A stretch of DNA of 64,000 nt. Source: Prochlorococcus marinus str. MIT 9314. Its GTDB lineage: Bacteria > Cyanobacteriota > Cyanobacteriia > PCC-6307 > Cyanobiaceae. Where the stretch lies: the NCBI RefSeq assembly GCF_000760035.1, contig NZ_JNAO01000013.1, positions 248,001 through 312,000 on the forward strand. The letters run 5' to 3'. Numbering within the stretch: position 1 is the stretch's first letter; each line of letters begins with the position of its first letter. Below are positions 26,477-34,942 of the stretch, piece after piece. The notes beneath the pieces are model-generated. The model was given only the letters and a program-made list of their open reading frames with translations. It did no database searches and was not told the DNA's origin. The position numbers were made by a program, and so were the translations under genes.

Positions 26477-27463
26477 ATGTTTATATCCAGAACACCATAT
26501 AGATTATCTTTTTATGGAGGATCCTTAGATTACAAAGGTTGGTATCAAAAAAATTCTATCAAAGTTATATGTGCAGGACTAGATTATTATTGTTATCAGT
26601 CAGTAAGAAGAATTCCCAAGTTTTTTGATCATAAATATAGGATTTGTTATTCAAAAATTGAAAGTGCTAGTTGTGTAGACGATATTAAGCATCCTTCCGC
26701 TAGAGAAATTATAAGAAAATACTCAAACAACTCACCTCTAGAAATATCATATACAGGTGATTTGCCAGCACGCAGTGGTATAGGTAGTTCCTCTGCTTTT
26801 ACTGTAGGCTTAATTAACTCAATGAGAGCTATTAATAATAAATATATTGGCAGAACAGAGTTAGCTCTTGAAGCTATTGACTTTGAACAAAATGTATTAA
26901 AAGAGGTTGTAGGTATCCAGGATCAGTGTGCTTCAGCTTTTGGAGGTTTAATTCTAATAGAGGCTGATAAACAAAGTATTAGACCTAGAAGATTTATCAT
27001 TAATCCTGATTACCTGAACTACCTTCAAGATAATTTATTAATGGGATTTGATGGAATATCAAGGAACTCGCAAGTCGCAGCAAAAAATGTAATAGCATCT
27101 ATTTCAAAAGAAGAGAAAAATGATATGTTTTTAGAATTAGCTGATTTGAATTCTCAGGGAGTTGAATTCTTCTCAGAACAAGAAAGTATTGATAAACATG
27201 CCTTAATAACAAAAAAAATAAGAGATATTAAATTACAATTGAATGGAGATAGGAATATTGAAAAAATTAATCAAATAATTTTTGATACCGAATCTTCTGG
27301 CTCATTATGTACAAGATTTATGGGTGCAGGTGGTGGTGGATTTTTTATTTGCTGGGCTCCAAAATCTAGCCATGAAGCGATAAAAAATTCTGTAAAAATC
27401 AAAACTTGGGTAGATGTAAAATTTTGCTCCTCAGGAAGCCAAATAATCTTTTGTGATCAATGA
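26477..27463 (+). CDS. hddA: D-glycero-alpha-D-manno-heptose 7-phosphate kinase
   Basis: GHMP-family kinase of 328 residues that makes D-glycero-alpha-D-manno-heptose 1,7-bisphosphate from the 7-phosphate and ATP. The N-terminus FISRTPYRLSFYGGSLDY is the HddA version of GHMP motif 1. Motif 2 GDLPARSGIGSSSAFTVG (about 95-112) is the ATP-binding loop, and MGAGGGGFFICWAP near the C-terminus is motif 3. The start is ATG 26477, the second codon of a TTG-ATG pair. The stop overlaps the next ATG (ATGA). Together with gmhA, hddC and gmhB nearby, it completes the GDP-heptose route. Confidence 0.9.
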   Translation: MFISRTPYRLSFYGGSLDYKGWYQKNSIKVICAGLDYYCYQSVRRIPKFFDHKYRICYSKIESASCVDDIKHPSAREIIRKYSNNSPLEISYTGDLPARSGIGSSSAFTVGLINSMRAINNKYIGRTELALEAIDFEQNVLKEVVGIQDQCASAFGGLILIEADKQSIRPRRFIINPDYLNYLQDNLLMGFDGISRNSQVAAKNVIASISKEEKNDMFLELADLNSQGVEFFSEQESIDKHALITKKIRDIKLQLNGDRNIEKINQIIFDTESSGSLCTRFMGAGGGGFFICWAPKSSHEAIKNSVKIKTWVDVKFCSSGSQIIFCDQ

Positions 27464-28029
27464 AAAAATCAGAAAATCTTAATTATTTAGAGAGATTAAA
27501 AAAAATTATTAAAATAATTTCGAATTCAAATGAATTCCATCAGACAATTTCTGAATTATCTGAAAGTATTATTGCATCCAATTCTGCAAACAAAATTGTT
27601 GCAATATACGGTAATGGAGGATCTGCCGCAGATGCTCAACATTTTTCGGCTGAGCTTATGGGCACATATCTTAGAAAAGATAGAAAATCCTATAGAAGTA
27701 TTGCACTTACTGCTGATACTTCTTTTATGACTGCCTGGTCTAATGATTTTGCATTTAGCTCTGTTTTTAGTCGTCAAATTGAAGCACTGTCTTCAAATAT
27801 TGGCTTATCAATTGGTTTGAGTACCTCAGGTAAAAGTGAAAATGTTCTAAATGCCTTAAAACTTTCAAATAGTTTAGATATTAAAACGGTATTAATTTCT
27901 GGTGAAAATTGTCCTGAGCATGATTTTGTTAAGAAAATTTTTAGAGTCCCATCAGATGAGACTTCAATAATTCAGACCGTAACCCAGATAATGTATCATT
28001 CTATTTGTAATGAATTAGAAAAAGTATGA
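27460..28029 (+). CDS. gmhA: Sedoheptulose-7-phosphate isomerase
   Basis: First enzyme of heptose synthesis, converting sedoheptulose 7-phosphate to D-glycero-D-manno-heptose 7-phosphate. At 189 residues it has the usual SIS-domain length. The phosphosugar site shows YGNGGSAADAQHFSAELMG (about 49-67), typical of GmhA, and a second Ser-rich loop SIGLSTSGKSENVLNAL near 112-128 that binds the phosphate. The catalytic Glu and His expected for the family lie in AELMG and VTQIMYHSI. The gene overlaps hddA by four bases and the next gene by four bases, a clear coupled operon. Confidence 0.94.
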   Translation: MKKSENLNYLERLKKIIKIISNSNEFHQTISELSESIIASNSANKIVAIYGNGGSAADAQHFSAELMGTYLRKDRKSYRSIALTADTSFMTAWSNDFAFSSVFSRQIEALSSNIGLSIGLSTSGKSENVLNALKLSNSLDIKTVLISGENCPEHDFVKKIFRVPSDETSIIQTVTQIMYHSICNELEKV

Positions 28030-29210
28030 ATTATCCATTGATGAGAAATAATATTCTGAAAGAAGACTTAATTCCAGTTATAGATCTTTTAAGTAAGGAT
28101 GAACCAAAGTTAACTTCTGGTCCTGAAGTACTTACATTTGAGAAGGAGTGGAGCAAATGGCTTGGATGTGAATATAGTGTATTTGTAAATAGTGGCTCTT
28201 CAGCAAATCTTCTTTGTTTAGCATTATTAAAAGAACTTTTCCCAAATGGTGGGAAAGTTATTGTACCCCCTTTCACATGGAGTTCAGATATATCTTCATT
28301 AATTTGGATGGGTTTTGAACCTCTTTTTCTGGATATAAAATTAGAAACTCTTGGATTAGATTCAAGAAAGGTTATTGATCAGCTTAAAAAAGATAAAACA
28401 ATTGTTGCTATTTTTTTAACACATGCCCAAGGTTTAAATGCTCTAGATCAAGATCTCATCAAATATATCAAAGAAAATAATATTTTTTTAATAGAAGACG
28501 TTTGTGAATCTCATGGTGTACGTTTGCCAAATGGTCAAAAAGCAGGAGCTTTAGGTGACCTTTCTTGCTTCTCTTTTTACTATGCCCACCATATGAGCAC
28601 TATTGAGGGTGGAATGATTTGCACAAATAATGAATCTTTTTATCAGACGCTAAGAATGCTAAGAAGCCACGGTATGTTAAGAGAGTCTACTAATGAGGTT
28701 TTAAGAAATGAATTTGTTTTAAAACATAGTGATTTAAATCCAAAATTTATATTTACACGTCCAGCATTCAATGTAAGAAATAATGAGATTGGAGCGATTA
28801 TAGGTAGAAGTCAACTTAAACGCTTGGATCAAATAATTATAAAAAGAGCTGAAAATTTCGAGAAGTTTTTAGAACTTATGCCAAATTGGGTTTTTAAAGA
28901 TTTTAATTTAGAGGGACAAAGTAATTATGCTTTTAATCTTATACTTAAAGATCCTGATAATGAGCTTTTCAATAAACTTTGCAAAAAATTTGATGAAAAA
29001 TTGATTGAGTATAGGATTGGTAGTGCTGGAGGTGGAAATCAAATTAGACAACCTTATGTAAAAGCTTTTAAAAATATTTCAGAAGATCAAATAAAGAATC
29101 TTTTCCCAATTACTGATCATGTACATTTTTTCGGAATGTATATAGGTAATTTTCCAGATTTAGATAATAACGAAATAAATTGGTTGGCAGATATTATCAA
29201 TAATGTCTAA
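28026..29210 (+). CDS. DegT/DnrJ/EryC1/StrS-family PLP enzyme, ColD/RfbH-like (His188 in place of Lys)
   Basis: PLP-fold sugar enzyme of 394 residues, closest to the 3-dehydratase branch of the family. FVNSGSSANLLCLALLKEL near 56-74 is the PLP phosphate pocket, and EDVCESHGVRLPNG near 158-171 holds the Asp that pairs with the cofactor nitrogen. At the Schiff-base position it reads FYYAHHMSTIEGGMI, with His188 where aminotransferases have Lys; ColD also uses His at this place. No Fe-S cysteine cluster is visible in the SHGMLRESTNEV segment. It is translationally coupled to gmhA and overlaps hddC by eight bases. The context suggests 3-deoxygenation of a GDP-linked 4-keto heptose or hexose. That substrate is inference. 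Confidence 0.8.
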   Translation: MNYPLMRNNILKEDLIPVIDLLSKDEPKLTSGPEVLTFEKEWSKWLGCEYSVFVNSGSSANLLCLALLKELFPNGGKVIVPPFTWSSDISSLIWMGFEPLFLDIKLETLGLDSRKVIDQLKKDKTIVAIFLTHAQGLNALDQDLIKYIKENNIFLIEDVCESHGVRLPNGQKAGALGDLSCFSFYYAHHMSTIEGGMICTNNESFYQTLRMLRSHGMLRESTNEVLRNEFVLKHSDLNPKFIFTRPAFNVRNNEIGAIIGRSQLKRLDQIIIKRAENFEKFLELMPNWVFKDFNLEGQSNYAFNLILKDPDNELFNKLCKKFDEKLIEYRIGSAGGGNQIRQPYVKAFKNISEDQIKNLFPITDHVHFFGMYIGNFPDLDNNEINWLADIINNV

Positions 29211-29952
29211 AAAATTAAATGTAATTATTTTATGTGGGGGCTTTGGGACAAGAATTAAATCTAGTATTGGAAATATACCAAAGATTCTTGCTCCAATAAA
29301 TCAGATTCCTTTCATAGATTATTTTTTAAAATGGATAGATCCAGTACTTAATATTAATAATGCTCAGCTTATCTTTTCAATTTATTATAACTACTCAAAA
29401 ATATTAAATTATATTGAAACTCATCGAATTAATTGTAAATTTACAATAGATCCTCAAGCTTATGGTACTTTTGGTGCTGTTTGCAATGCAGCGCTTGATC
29501 ATCCAGCTGACAATTATTTGATTTTAAATGGAGATACAATTTTTCATGCTGATTTAAGATCAATTTATAAAGTTTTTTTAGAACAAACTGAGGACCCTTT
29601 GTTGATATTAAAAAAAACAGACCAAAATGATAGATATGGAGGATATCAACTTGAAAATGGAAAATTTATTTTTTCAAATTACTTTGCTGAAAATATATCA
29701 TTAGGGGCCTTCTTTATCTCTAATTCTGAATTGATTAATAGGTGGAAATTATCTACTAAATCTGAATTTAATTTAAAATCTTTTAGTGAATTTGATAAAT
29801 TTCCGCTTATGAATGATAATGATTGTCTTGGTTTAGAACCTATTAATGGGTATTGTTTAGATGAAAATACACCTTTTATAGATATAGGTATAAAGGAATC
29901 ATTTATAAGAGCACAAAAAGAAATACCTTTTATTGTTGGAGGCTATAATTAA
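29203..29952 (+). CDS. hddC: D-glycero-D-manno-heptose 1-phosphate guanylyltransferase-like nucleotidyltransferase
   Basis: Sugar-1-phosphate nucleotidyltransferase of 249 residues, likely forming GDP-D-glycero-alpha-D-manno-heptose. The signature VIILCGGFGTRIKSSIGNIPK (6-26) has Lys26 for phosphate activation, followed by LAPINQIPFIDYFL. LILNGDTIFHAD near 106-117 carries the metal-binding Asp. The C-terminus has FIDIGIKESFIRAQKE, as in HddC. The gene overlaps the PLP-enzyme gene by eight bases. Nucleotide specificity (GDP rather than ADP) is inferred from the accompanying hddA-type kinase. Confidence 0.84.
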   Translation: MSKKLNVIILCGGFGTRIKSSIGNIPKILAPINQIPFIDYFLKWIDPVLNINNAQLIFSIYYNYSKILNYIETHRINCKFTIDPQAYGTFGAVCNAALDHPADNYLILNGDTIFHADLRSIYKVFLEQTEDPLLILKKTDQNDRYGGYQLENGKFIFSNYFAENISLGAFFISNSELINRWKLSTKSEFNLKSFSEFDKFPLMNDNDCLGLEPINGYCLDENTPFIDIGIKESFIRAQKEIPFIVGGYN

Positions 29953-29979
29953 TTTGTAATTTCTCGAAAATGAACTGAG

Positions 29980-31173
29980 ATGAAAGTAATAATAGGAGCT
30001 GGGTGTGTCGGGTTAAGTATTGCTTATAAACTTCTAGAGACATATAAGACAGCAAAAGACATTGTCATAATTGATAAATTTAATGTCCCATCAAAAGGTA
30101 CTTCTTTAAGGAATAGTGGGGTACTTCATGCAGGACTTTATTATCCAAAAGGTTCAGATAAATCTAAATTATGTATTCATGGAGGTGAGAGTTTATTTAG
30201 ATTATGCAAAGACAATAATTTGCCAATCCTAAATTGTGGCAAGTTAATATTACCTTTTAATAAAAGAGATGAAGATAACCTAGATAATTTATATTTAAAT
30301 GCTAAAAGCTGTGGGAGAACTGTAAAAGTAATAGATTATAAAGAGGCTTTAAAAATTCAACCTTATATAAGAAAGGTTAATAAATATCTTTGGTCACCAA
30401 AGACAAGTGTTTTCGATCCTGAAAAAGTATTAAATTTTTTTTATAAAAAGTTACTTGATGGAGGAGCAAAGTTTTTGTTGGATAGTGTAGATGAAATAGA
30501 TTTTGAGAGTTCATCTATTAAAACAAAGAAGAATTCCCATTTAAAGTATAGTTATGTGTTTAATTGTGCAGGACCAGGTGCTCTTAAACTAGCTGAAAAT
30601 AAAAATAATTTATATAGAGATCTCACTGTTTTGCCCATACTGGGGCAGTATGGCATTATACCGATTAAAAATTACTTAAAAACTAATATTTATCCCGTAC
30701 CTGATCCTAATCTTCCTTTTCTGGGGATTCACGTTACCCCTCTTAATGATGGTAATATACTCATTGGACCAAATGCGATTCCCGTTTTTAATAAGGATGT
30801 TCAAGGGAAAGAATTAAGTGACTTGATTTCATTATTTCCAAATCTTTTTTATCATTCAAAATTATTTCTATCTAATTCACAAAATTATAGAAAGCATGCT
30901 TTAAATGAATTAAGTTTTTATGTCTTAGATAAATTTAAAAAAGAAACTTCCAAATTTTTAAAATTTACTGATAATAGTATAAGTAATATGTTCATGTCTA
31001 AAACTAATTATGGGATAAGACCACAACTCTATGATAAAAAGCGAAATAGATTAGTCGATGATTTTATGTATGATGTTGATGAATCATCAATAAATATTGT
31101 AAATGCTGTAAGTCCTGCCTTTACCTCATGTTTAGCGTTGGCAGAAAAAATAATTAAAACAATATCTAATTAG
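29980..31173 (+). CDS. FAD-dependent oxidoreductase, L-2-hydroxyglutarate oxidase-like
   Basis: A 397-residue flavoprotein of the DAO family, most similar in pattern to L-2-hydroxyglutarate oxidase (LhgO/YgaF). FAD binding is shown by MKVIIGAGCVGLSIAYKLL (1-19). TSLRNSGVLHAGLYYPKGS (about 41-59) is the LhgO/FAD-loop signature. VFDPEKVLNFFYKKL and YVFNCAGPGALKLA follow in the expected order, and the C-terminus has NYGIRPQLYDK with a final FTSCLALAEKI. It sits between hddC and gmhB, 27 bases after one and eight bases before the other. That placement suggests a sugar-related role, such as oxidising a hydroxy group of a heptose derivative, rather than 2-hydroxyglutarate repair. This is inference. 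Confidence 0.8.
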   Translation: MKVIIGAGCVGLSIAYKLLETYKTAKDIVIIDKFNVPSKGTSLRNSGVLHAGLYYPKGSDKSKLCIHGGESLFRLCKDNNLPILNCGKLILPFNKRDEDNLDNLYLNAKSCGRTVKVIDYKEALKIQPYIRKVNKYLWSPKTSVFDPEKVLNFFYKKLLDGGAKFLLDSVDEIDFESSSIKTKKNSHLKYSYVFNCAGPGALKLAENKNNLYRDLTVLPILGQYGIIPIKNYLKTNIYPVPDPNLPFLGIHVTPLNDGNILIGPNAIPVFNKDVQGKELSDLISLFPNLFYHSKLFLSNSQNYRKHALNELSFYVLDKFKKETSKFLKFTDNSISNMFMSKTNYGIRPQLYDKKRNRLVDDFMYDVDESSINIVNAVSPAFTSCLALAEKIIKTISN

Positions 31174-31181
31174 TTCAAAGT

Positions 31182-31700
31182 ATGCCTACTTGTTATTTAG
31201 ATAGGGATGGAGTTATAAATCATAACTTGCCATATGTAGGAACTTTAGATAGGTTTTTCTGGCATTCGGAAATAATAGAAATTTTGAAATTTTTAAAAAG
31301 ATTCGATTATAGGTTTATCTTGGTAACAAATCAATCTGGGATAGGCAGGGGATATTACTCATTAGAGCAATTTTATCAAATTAATAATGTTATTAAAGAA
31401 AGATTTAGATTGAATGATTTATCAATTGAAATAAGATTTTGCCCTCATACGCCTAGCTGCAACTGTAGTTGCAGAAAACCCAAGACTGGGATGATAGATA
31501 ATGATCTAAGAACAAAAGAAGATATTTTTATTGGCGATCAACCCAAAGATATGATTTGCGCATTTTCAGAAGATGTCATGCATCGGTGGCTTATTAATGA
31601 AGAAAATTACAAACTTTCAACACGATGGGCAAAAAACCATAGAGAACTTCTTTTAGAAATAAAAAATTGGTATCAAAATGATATTAAAAAAACAAAATAA
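31182..31700 (+). CDS. gmhB: D-glycero-D-manno-heptose 1,7-bisphosphate phosphatase
   Basis: HAD-type phosphatase of 172 residues that removes the 7-phosphate of heptose 1,7-bisphosphate. Motif I is CYLDRDGVINHNLPYVG (4-20), with the catalytic Asp pair and the GmhB-specific N(L/Y)PYVG ending. VTNQSGIGRGYYS near 58-70 is motif II. The zinc-binding loop CPHTPSCNCSCRKP is near 91-104, and motif IV IFIGDQPKDM near 119-128. The length and zinc loop distinguish it from histidinol phosphatase. It is the last gene of the + strand heptose operon and converges with a membrane-protein gene seven bases away. Confidence 0.93.
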   Translation: MPTCYLDRDGVINHNLPYVGTLDRFFWHSEIIEILKFLKRFDYRFILVTNQSGIGRGYYSLEQFYQINNVIKERFRLNDLSIEIRFCPHTPSCNCSCRKPKTGMIDNDLRTKEDIFIGDQPKDMICAFSEDVMHRWLINEENYKLSTRWAKNHRELLLEIKNWYQNDIKKTK

Positions 31701-31707
31701 TTTGATT

Positions 31708-32739
31708 TTATTCAGGTAATACTGTAAAAATAAATGTTGTGTATATTGGGACAACTGATGACATAAATCTTATCGCACCTCCTGGATTATTTTGAGAAAA
31801 GAAACCATTTATGATAAAAAATGATATTAGGAAAAATGCTTTAAAAAAAAATAGATTTCTAATTTTTAAATTTTTAATAAAGTAAATAATACCTAATATA
31901 AGAGTAAATATGTGTGTTAAAAAATTATTGAATAGAAGTAAAAAAGCTTTATTGAAAGATTCACTAAAATGAATTGGTGCTACACCTGTGATCATTTGAT
32001 AAGAATTTTGTAAAAAGTTATCAAATTCAAAATTCGGGTTTGTTTTACTAAAAGTTGCATTTTCAGAGAAAGATGCTAAATATTGATAATAAAACTCTTC
32101 ATAAAGTATTCCGTATAGTTGATCCCAAAATAAAAAAATAGAAATTATTAAAATTGGAAATAATATAAATGGTAAATTTTTAAATTGATTTCTATTAAAT
32201 AAAATAAAAAAGTTAAGTAATAAAATTAACAAGAAAAATGCACTTAATTTTCTTAGATAAACTAATAAAATCGAGAAAATCAAGATTTTAATTATTTTAA
32301 AAAATTTAAATTTATATGCTTTTTTTTTATAATAATAACTTGATATTTCAACACATAATTCGGATGCTAAAAAAATAGCTGTTATGTCCTTACCAGCAAA
32401 ACTTGTAAAAATTAGAGTAACTGGAGCAAAAAGAGCAAGTAAGATTGAAAAATATACTATTCTTTTGTTAAGGTAATCTTTAAATTTTGTAGATAAGAAT
32501 AATAAGGTGGATAACTTAAAAACATTTCTATAGTAAAGTAAGCAAAATAATATTTCCCCGAAAAATTTTAAATTTGTAAATATAAAGTTAGTAAGTCTAT
32601 CTCTTATGCTGGACCCAGCCAGCCATTCCCCATATAGATACGCTTCTCTATCACCTGTAGTAAAATCAAAATTTTCTCTTACTAAAATAATAGACGCAAG
32701 TACAAAAAAAATATAGATATAACTAGACTTAAAACTCAT
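31708..32739 (-). CDS. Multi-pass membrane protein, candidate O-antigen polymerase (Wzy)
   Basis: Integral membrane protein of 343 residues with about eight to ten hydrophobic segments (for example YIYIFFVLASIILV at 7-20, YFSILLALFAPVTLIF near 95-110, IFTLILGIIYFI and FFLISFFIINGFF near the end). Between early segments lies a charged loop with TGDREAYLYGEWLAG, similar to the first loop of several EpsG/Wzy-type polymerases. GAIRFMSSVVPIY near the C-terminus is also reminiscent of the EpsG family. Such proteins are poorly conserved, so the assignment rests on topology and context. It converges with gmhB and diverges from the initiating-transferase gene. Confidence 0.55.
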   Translation of the reverse strand: MSFKSSYIYIFFVLASIILVRENFDFTTGDREAYLYGEWLAGSSIRDRLTNFIFTNLKFFGEILFCLLYYRNVFKLSTLLFLSTKFKDYLNKRIVYFSILLALFAPVTLIFTSFAGKDITAIFLASELCVEISSYYYKKKAYKFKFFKIIKILIFSILLVYLRKLSAFFLLILLLNFFILFNRNQFKNLPFILFPILIISIFLFWDQLYGILYEEFYYQYLASFSENATFSKTNPNFEFDNFLQNSYQMITGVAPIHFSESFNKAFLLLFNNFLTHIFTLILGIIYFIKNLKIRNLFFFKAFFLISFFIINGFFSQNNPGGAIRFMSSVVPIYTTFIFTVLPE

Positions 32740-32851
32740 ATTAATTATTTTTATAAATATTATTATCGCATAATTTATATTTAAATTTTAATAATATTTA
32801 ATTTAAACAAATCAGAAATGTTAAATTAATAACTAATGTAAAAATTTTTAG

Positions 32852-33841
32852 ATGCATTTTATATTTATATTAGGTTTAATTTTTTCTTTTATAATTACTT
32901 ACATTACAACTCCATTTGTAAGGAATTTATCTTTAAAAAAGGGATTGTTAGATATGCCTAATGATAGGAAAGATCATAAAATTCCGATAGTTAGATTAGG
33001 AGGGATATCAATTTTCTCTGGATTTATAATTTCAAATTCAGCTTTCTTTACAATTTCGGCATTGGCTGGCGATTATATTTTTGTAAATAAGCAATTTTTA
33101 ATTCTATTGTTGGGAGTAATAATTTTTTTCTTGATTGGTTTAACAGAGGATTTATTTGAAAATATTGACCCAATTTTAAGATTATTTATACAATTTGCCT
33201 CTTCATCTTTAATTTGGAGTCAGGGTTTAAGAATAAATGGAATTTCATTAAATATATTTGGCAATAGTGATAATAATCTAATATTTTCTGATTTTATAAG
33301 TCTTATTTTTACGTCTATCTTTATTGTGGGAATCGTAAATGCTATTAATTGGATTGATGGACTAGATGGCTTGGCTGGCGGTATTTCTTTGATCAGTTTA
33401 ACAACTATGGCATTTATGATAACACCCTCATATATATTTGTTTCTTTTTGTTTGATAGGATCATGCGTTGCATTTCTGAGATTTAACTATCATCCCGCCT
33501 CCATAATTATGGGTGATGGTGGTTCTTATTTATTAGGCTTTTCTTTAGCCTCGCTCTCAATAATATATTCATCTGCCTCAAACTCTCAGAATTTAGAAGG
33601 TATAATTAATTTGCCTGCTATTGTTTTTTTATTATTTGTTCCCCTTGTAGATATGGTAAGAGTTATTTTTACAAGAATTTTTAACGGGTATTCACCATTT
33701 TATCCTGACAAAATTCATTTTCATCATGTTTTAAGAGATAAAGGATTTAACTATAAAATGATAATATTTATTTTTTATTTTTTCTCAATTATTTCATGTG
33801 TCATATCCTCCTTTATTATTAAACAAAATTTAAATACTTAA
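32852..33841 (+). CDS. Glycosyltransferase family 4 membrane protein, undecaprenyl-phosphate sugar-1-phosphate transferase (WecA/MraY-like)
   Basis: Starts glycan synthesis by transferring a sugar 1-phosphate, often GlcNAc or a related sugar, onto undecaprenyl phosphate. This is a 329-residue polytopic protein with around ten hydrophobic segments. The family landmarks are in order: the DMPNDRKDHKIPIVRLGG loop (28-45), the Asp-rich motif NAINWIDGLDGLAGG near 162-176, GDGGSYLLGFSLA near 217-229 and the histidine motif DKIHFHHVLRDKG near 289-301. It overlaps the wza-like gene's stop by four bases from the opposite direction. A second initiating enzyme of a different family is encoded at 53526-54896. 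Confidence 0.9.
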   Translation: MHFIFILGLIFSFIITYITTPFVRNLSLKKGLLDMPNDRKDHKIPIVRLGGISIFSGFIISNSAFFTISALAGDYIFVNKQFLILLLGVIIFFLIGLTEDLFENIDPILRLFIQFASSSLIWSQGLRINGISLNIFGNSDNNLIFSDFISLIFTSIFIVGIVNAINWIDGLDGLAGGISLISLTTMAFMITPSYIFVSFCLIGSCVAFLRFNYHPASIIMGDGGSYLLGFSLASLSIIYSSASNSQNLEGIINLPAIVFLLFVPLVDMVRVIFTRIFNGYSPFYPDKIHFHHVLRDKGFNYKMIIFIFYFFSIISCVISSFIIKQNLNT

Positions 33842-34938
33842 TCAAATATCTTATAAGTTGAATAAATCCCCACAAATGGTCTAGTTAAATCGTTTACTAT
33901 TTCATTAACTACTTTAAGAGAATGCTTCCCAACATATATAATGTCTCCCTCTTTGAGATAAGGATTCTTTTTTGATCCTCTTTTATTGTTTCTATTGAAT
34001 CTGAATTTTTTATTTGAATAGCCTCCATCACTTGTAAACCTACTTAGTGTTACGTTCCCTTTGAAGAAACTTTGTCCACCTGAAATTAATATTGCTGTGT
34101 TTAAATCAGTATCTCTTTTTAAATTAAGTGGTCCAGGACTTCTTATATCGCCAGATATATAAACATTTATAAATGGCGAATTAATATTACTTTTTAGAGC
34201 CTCTTTTATTTTAAAGGTTATTTTTTCATTACCTTTAGCGACATAAATATTATCATTATTATTTAATTTAATATTTTGAGATTTATCTCCTGTTGTGAGA
34301 ACTTCAAGAAGATTTAAATTAGTTTTTATTTGGCCACCACCATTTGATAATGAATTTTGTCTAATAACTTCTATATTTGTTAAATCCGAGTATGGAGAAA
34401 TTCCCCCTGCTTTTTGTATTGCATTAAATACTGTTGGTGTAAATCCTAAAGTGCCAAAAGAAGTTTCTTCATTATTAGGTAATGGATCACCATAGAAAAA
34501 AGTATACATACCAGGATTTTTTACTTCACCACTAACAGTTACTTTTATAGGTTTTGGAGTAATTATACTAATTTTTATGTCAGGCTCTATTATTATTTTT
34601 TGGAATTTTTTATTTAATAAATTTTCTAATTCATTTATAGTAAGACCCGAGACGTAAACTCTACCTATTTCAGGAAGAACGATATTACCTTGCATATCAA
34701 TAAGAACTTGAATTTTTGAGAGATTATCTATAAATTCCAAAACTTTTATTGATAAAAAATCACCTTCACCCAAAATATAGAAATTGTCATTTGTATTTTC
34801 TAAATATTCAATATCAATAGTATTTTGAATATTTTTTATCTCTGAATATACTTTGTTGATTTTTGATTGGGAAAATAAAAGAATTGCTATGAAAAAAAAT
34901 AAAAAGTTTCTTTTCTTTAGATTAAATATTTTTAGCAT
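33838..34938 (-). CDS. Polysaccharide export protein (Wza-like)
   Basis: Outer-membrane or periplasmic export component of capsule/O-antigen systems, 366 residues. The N-terminus has a Lys-rich start and a hydrophobic stretch FLFFFIAILLFSQS (about 12-25) that looks like a signal peptide, but there is no lipobox cysteine, unlike E. coli Wza. A poly-export domain follows (YILGEGDFLSIKVLEF, then MQGNIVLPEIGRVYVSGLT). Two SLBB repeats come next, with KVTVSGEVKNPGMYTF and NVYISGDIRSPGPLNL as their opening strands, ending in LKEGDIIYVGKHS. It lies four bases downstream of the wzz/wzc-like gene, so the two form an export pair. Confidence 0.88.
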   Translation of the reverse strand: MLKIFNLKKRNFLFFFIAILLFSQSKINKVYSEIKNIQNTIDIEYLENTNDNFYILGEGDFLSIKVLEFIDNLSKIQVLIDMQGNIVLPEIGRVYVSGLTINELENLLNKKFQKIIIEPDIKISIITPKPIKVTVSGEVKNPGMYTFFYGDPLPNNEETSFGTLGFTPTVFNAIQKAGGISPYSDLTNIEVIRQNSLSNGGGQIKTNLNLLEVLTTGDKSQNIKLNNNDNIYVAKGNEKITFKIKEALKSNINSPFINVYISGDIRSPGPLNLKRDTDLNTAILISGGQSFFKGNVTLSRFTSDGGYSNKKFRFNRNNKRGSKKNPYLKEGDIIYVGKHSLKVVNEIVNDLTRPFVGIYSTYKIFD

Positions 34939-34942
34939 AATT

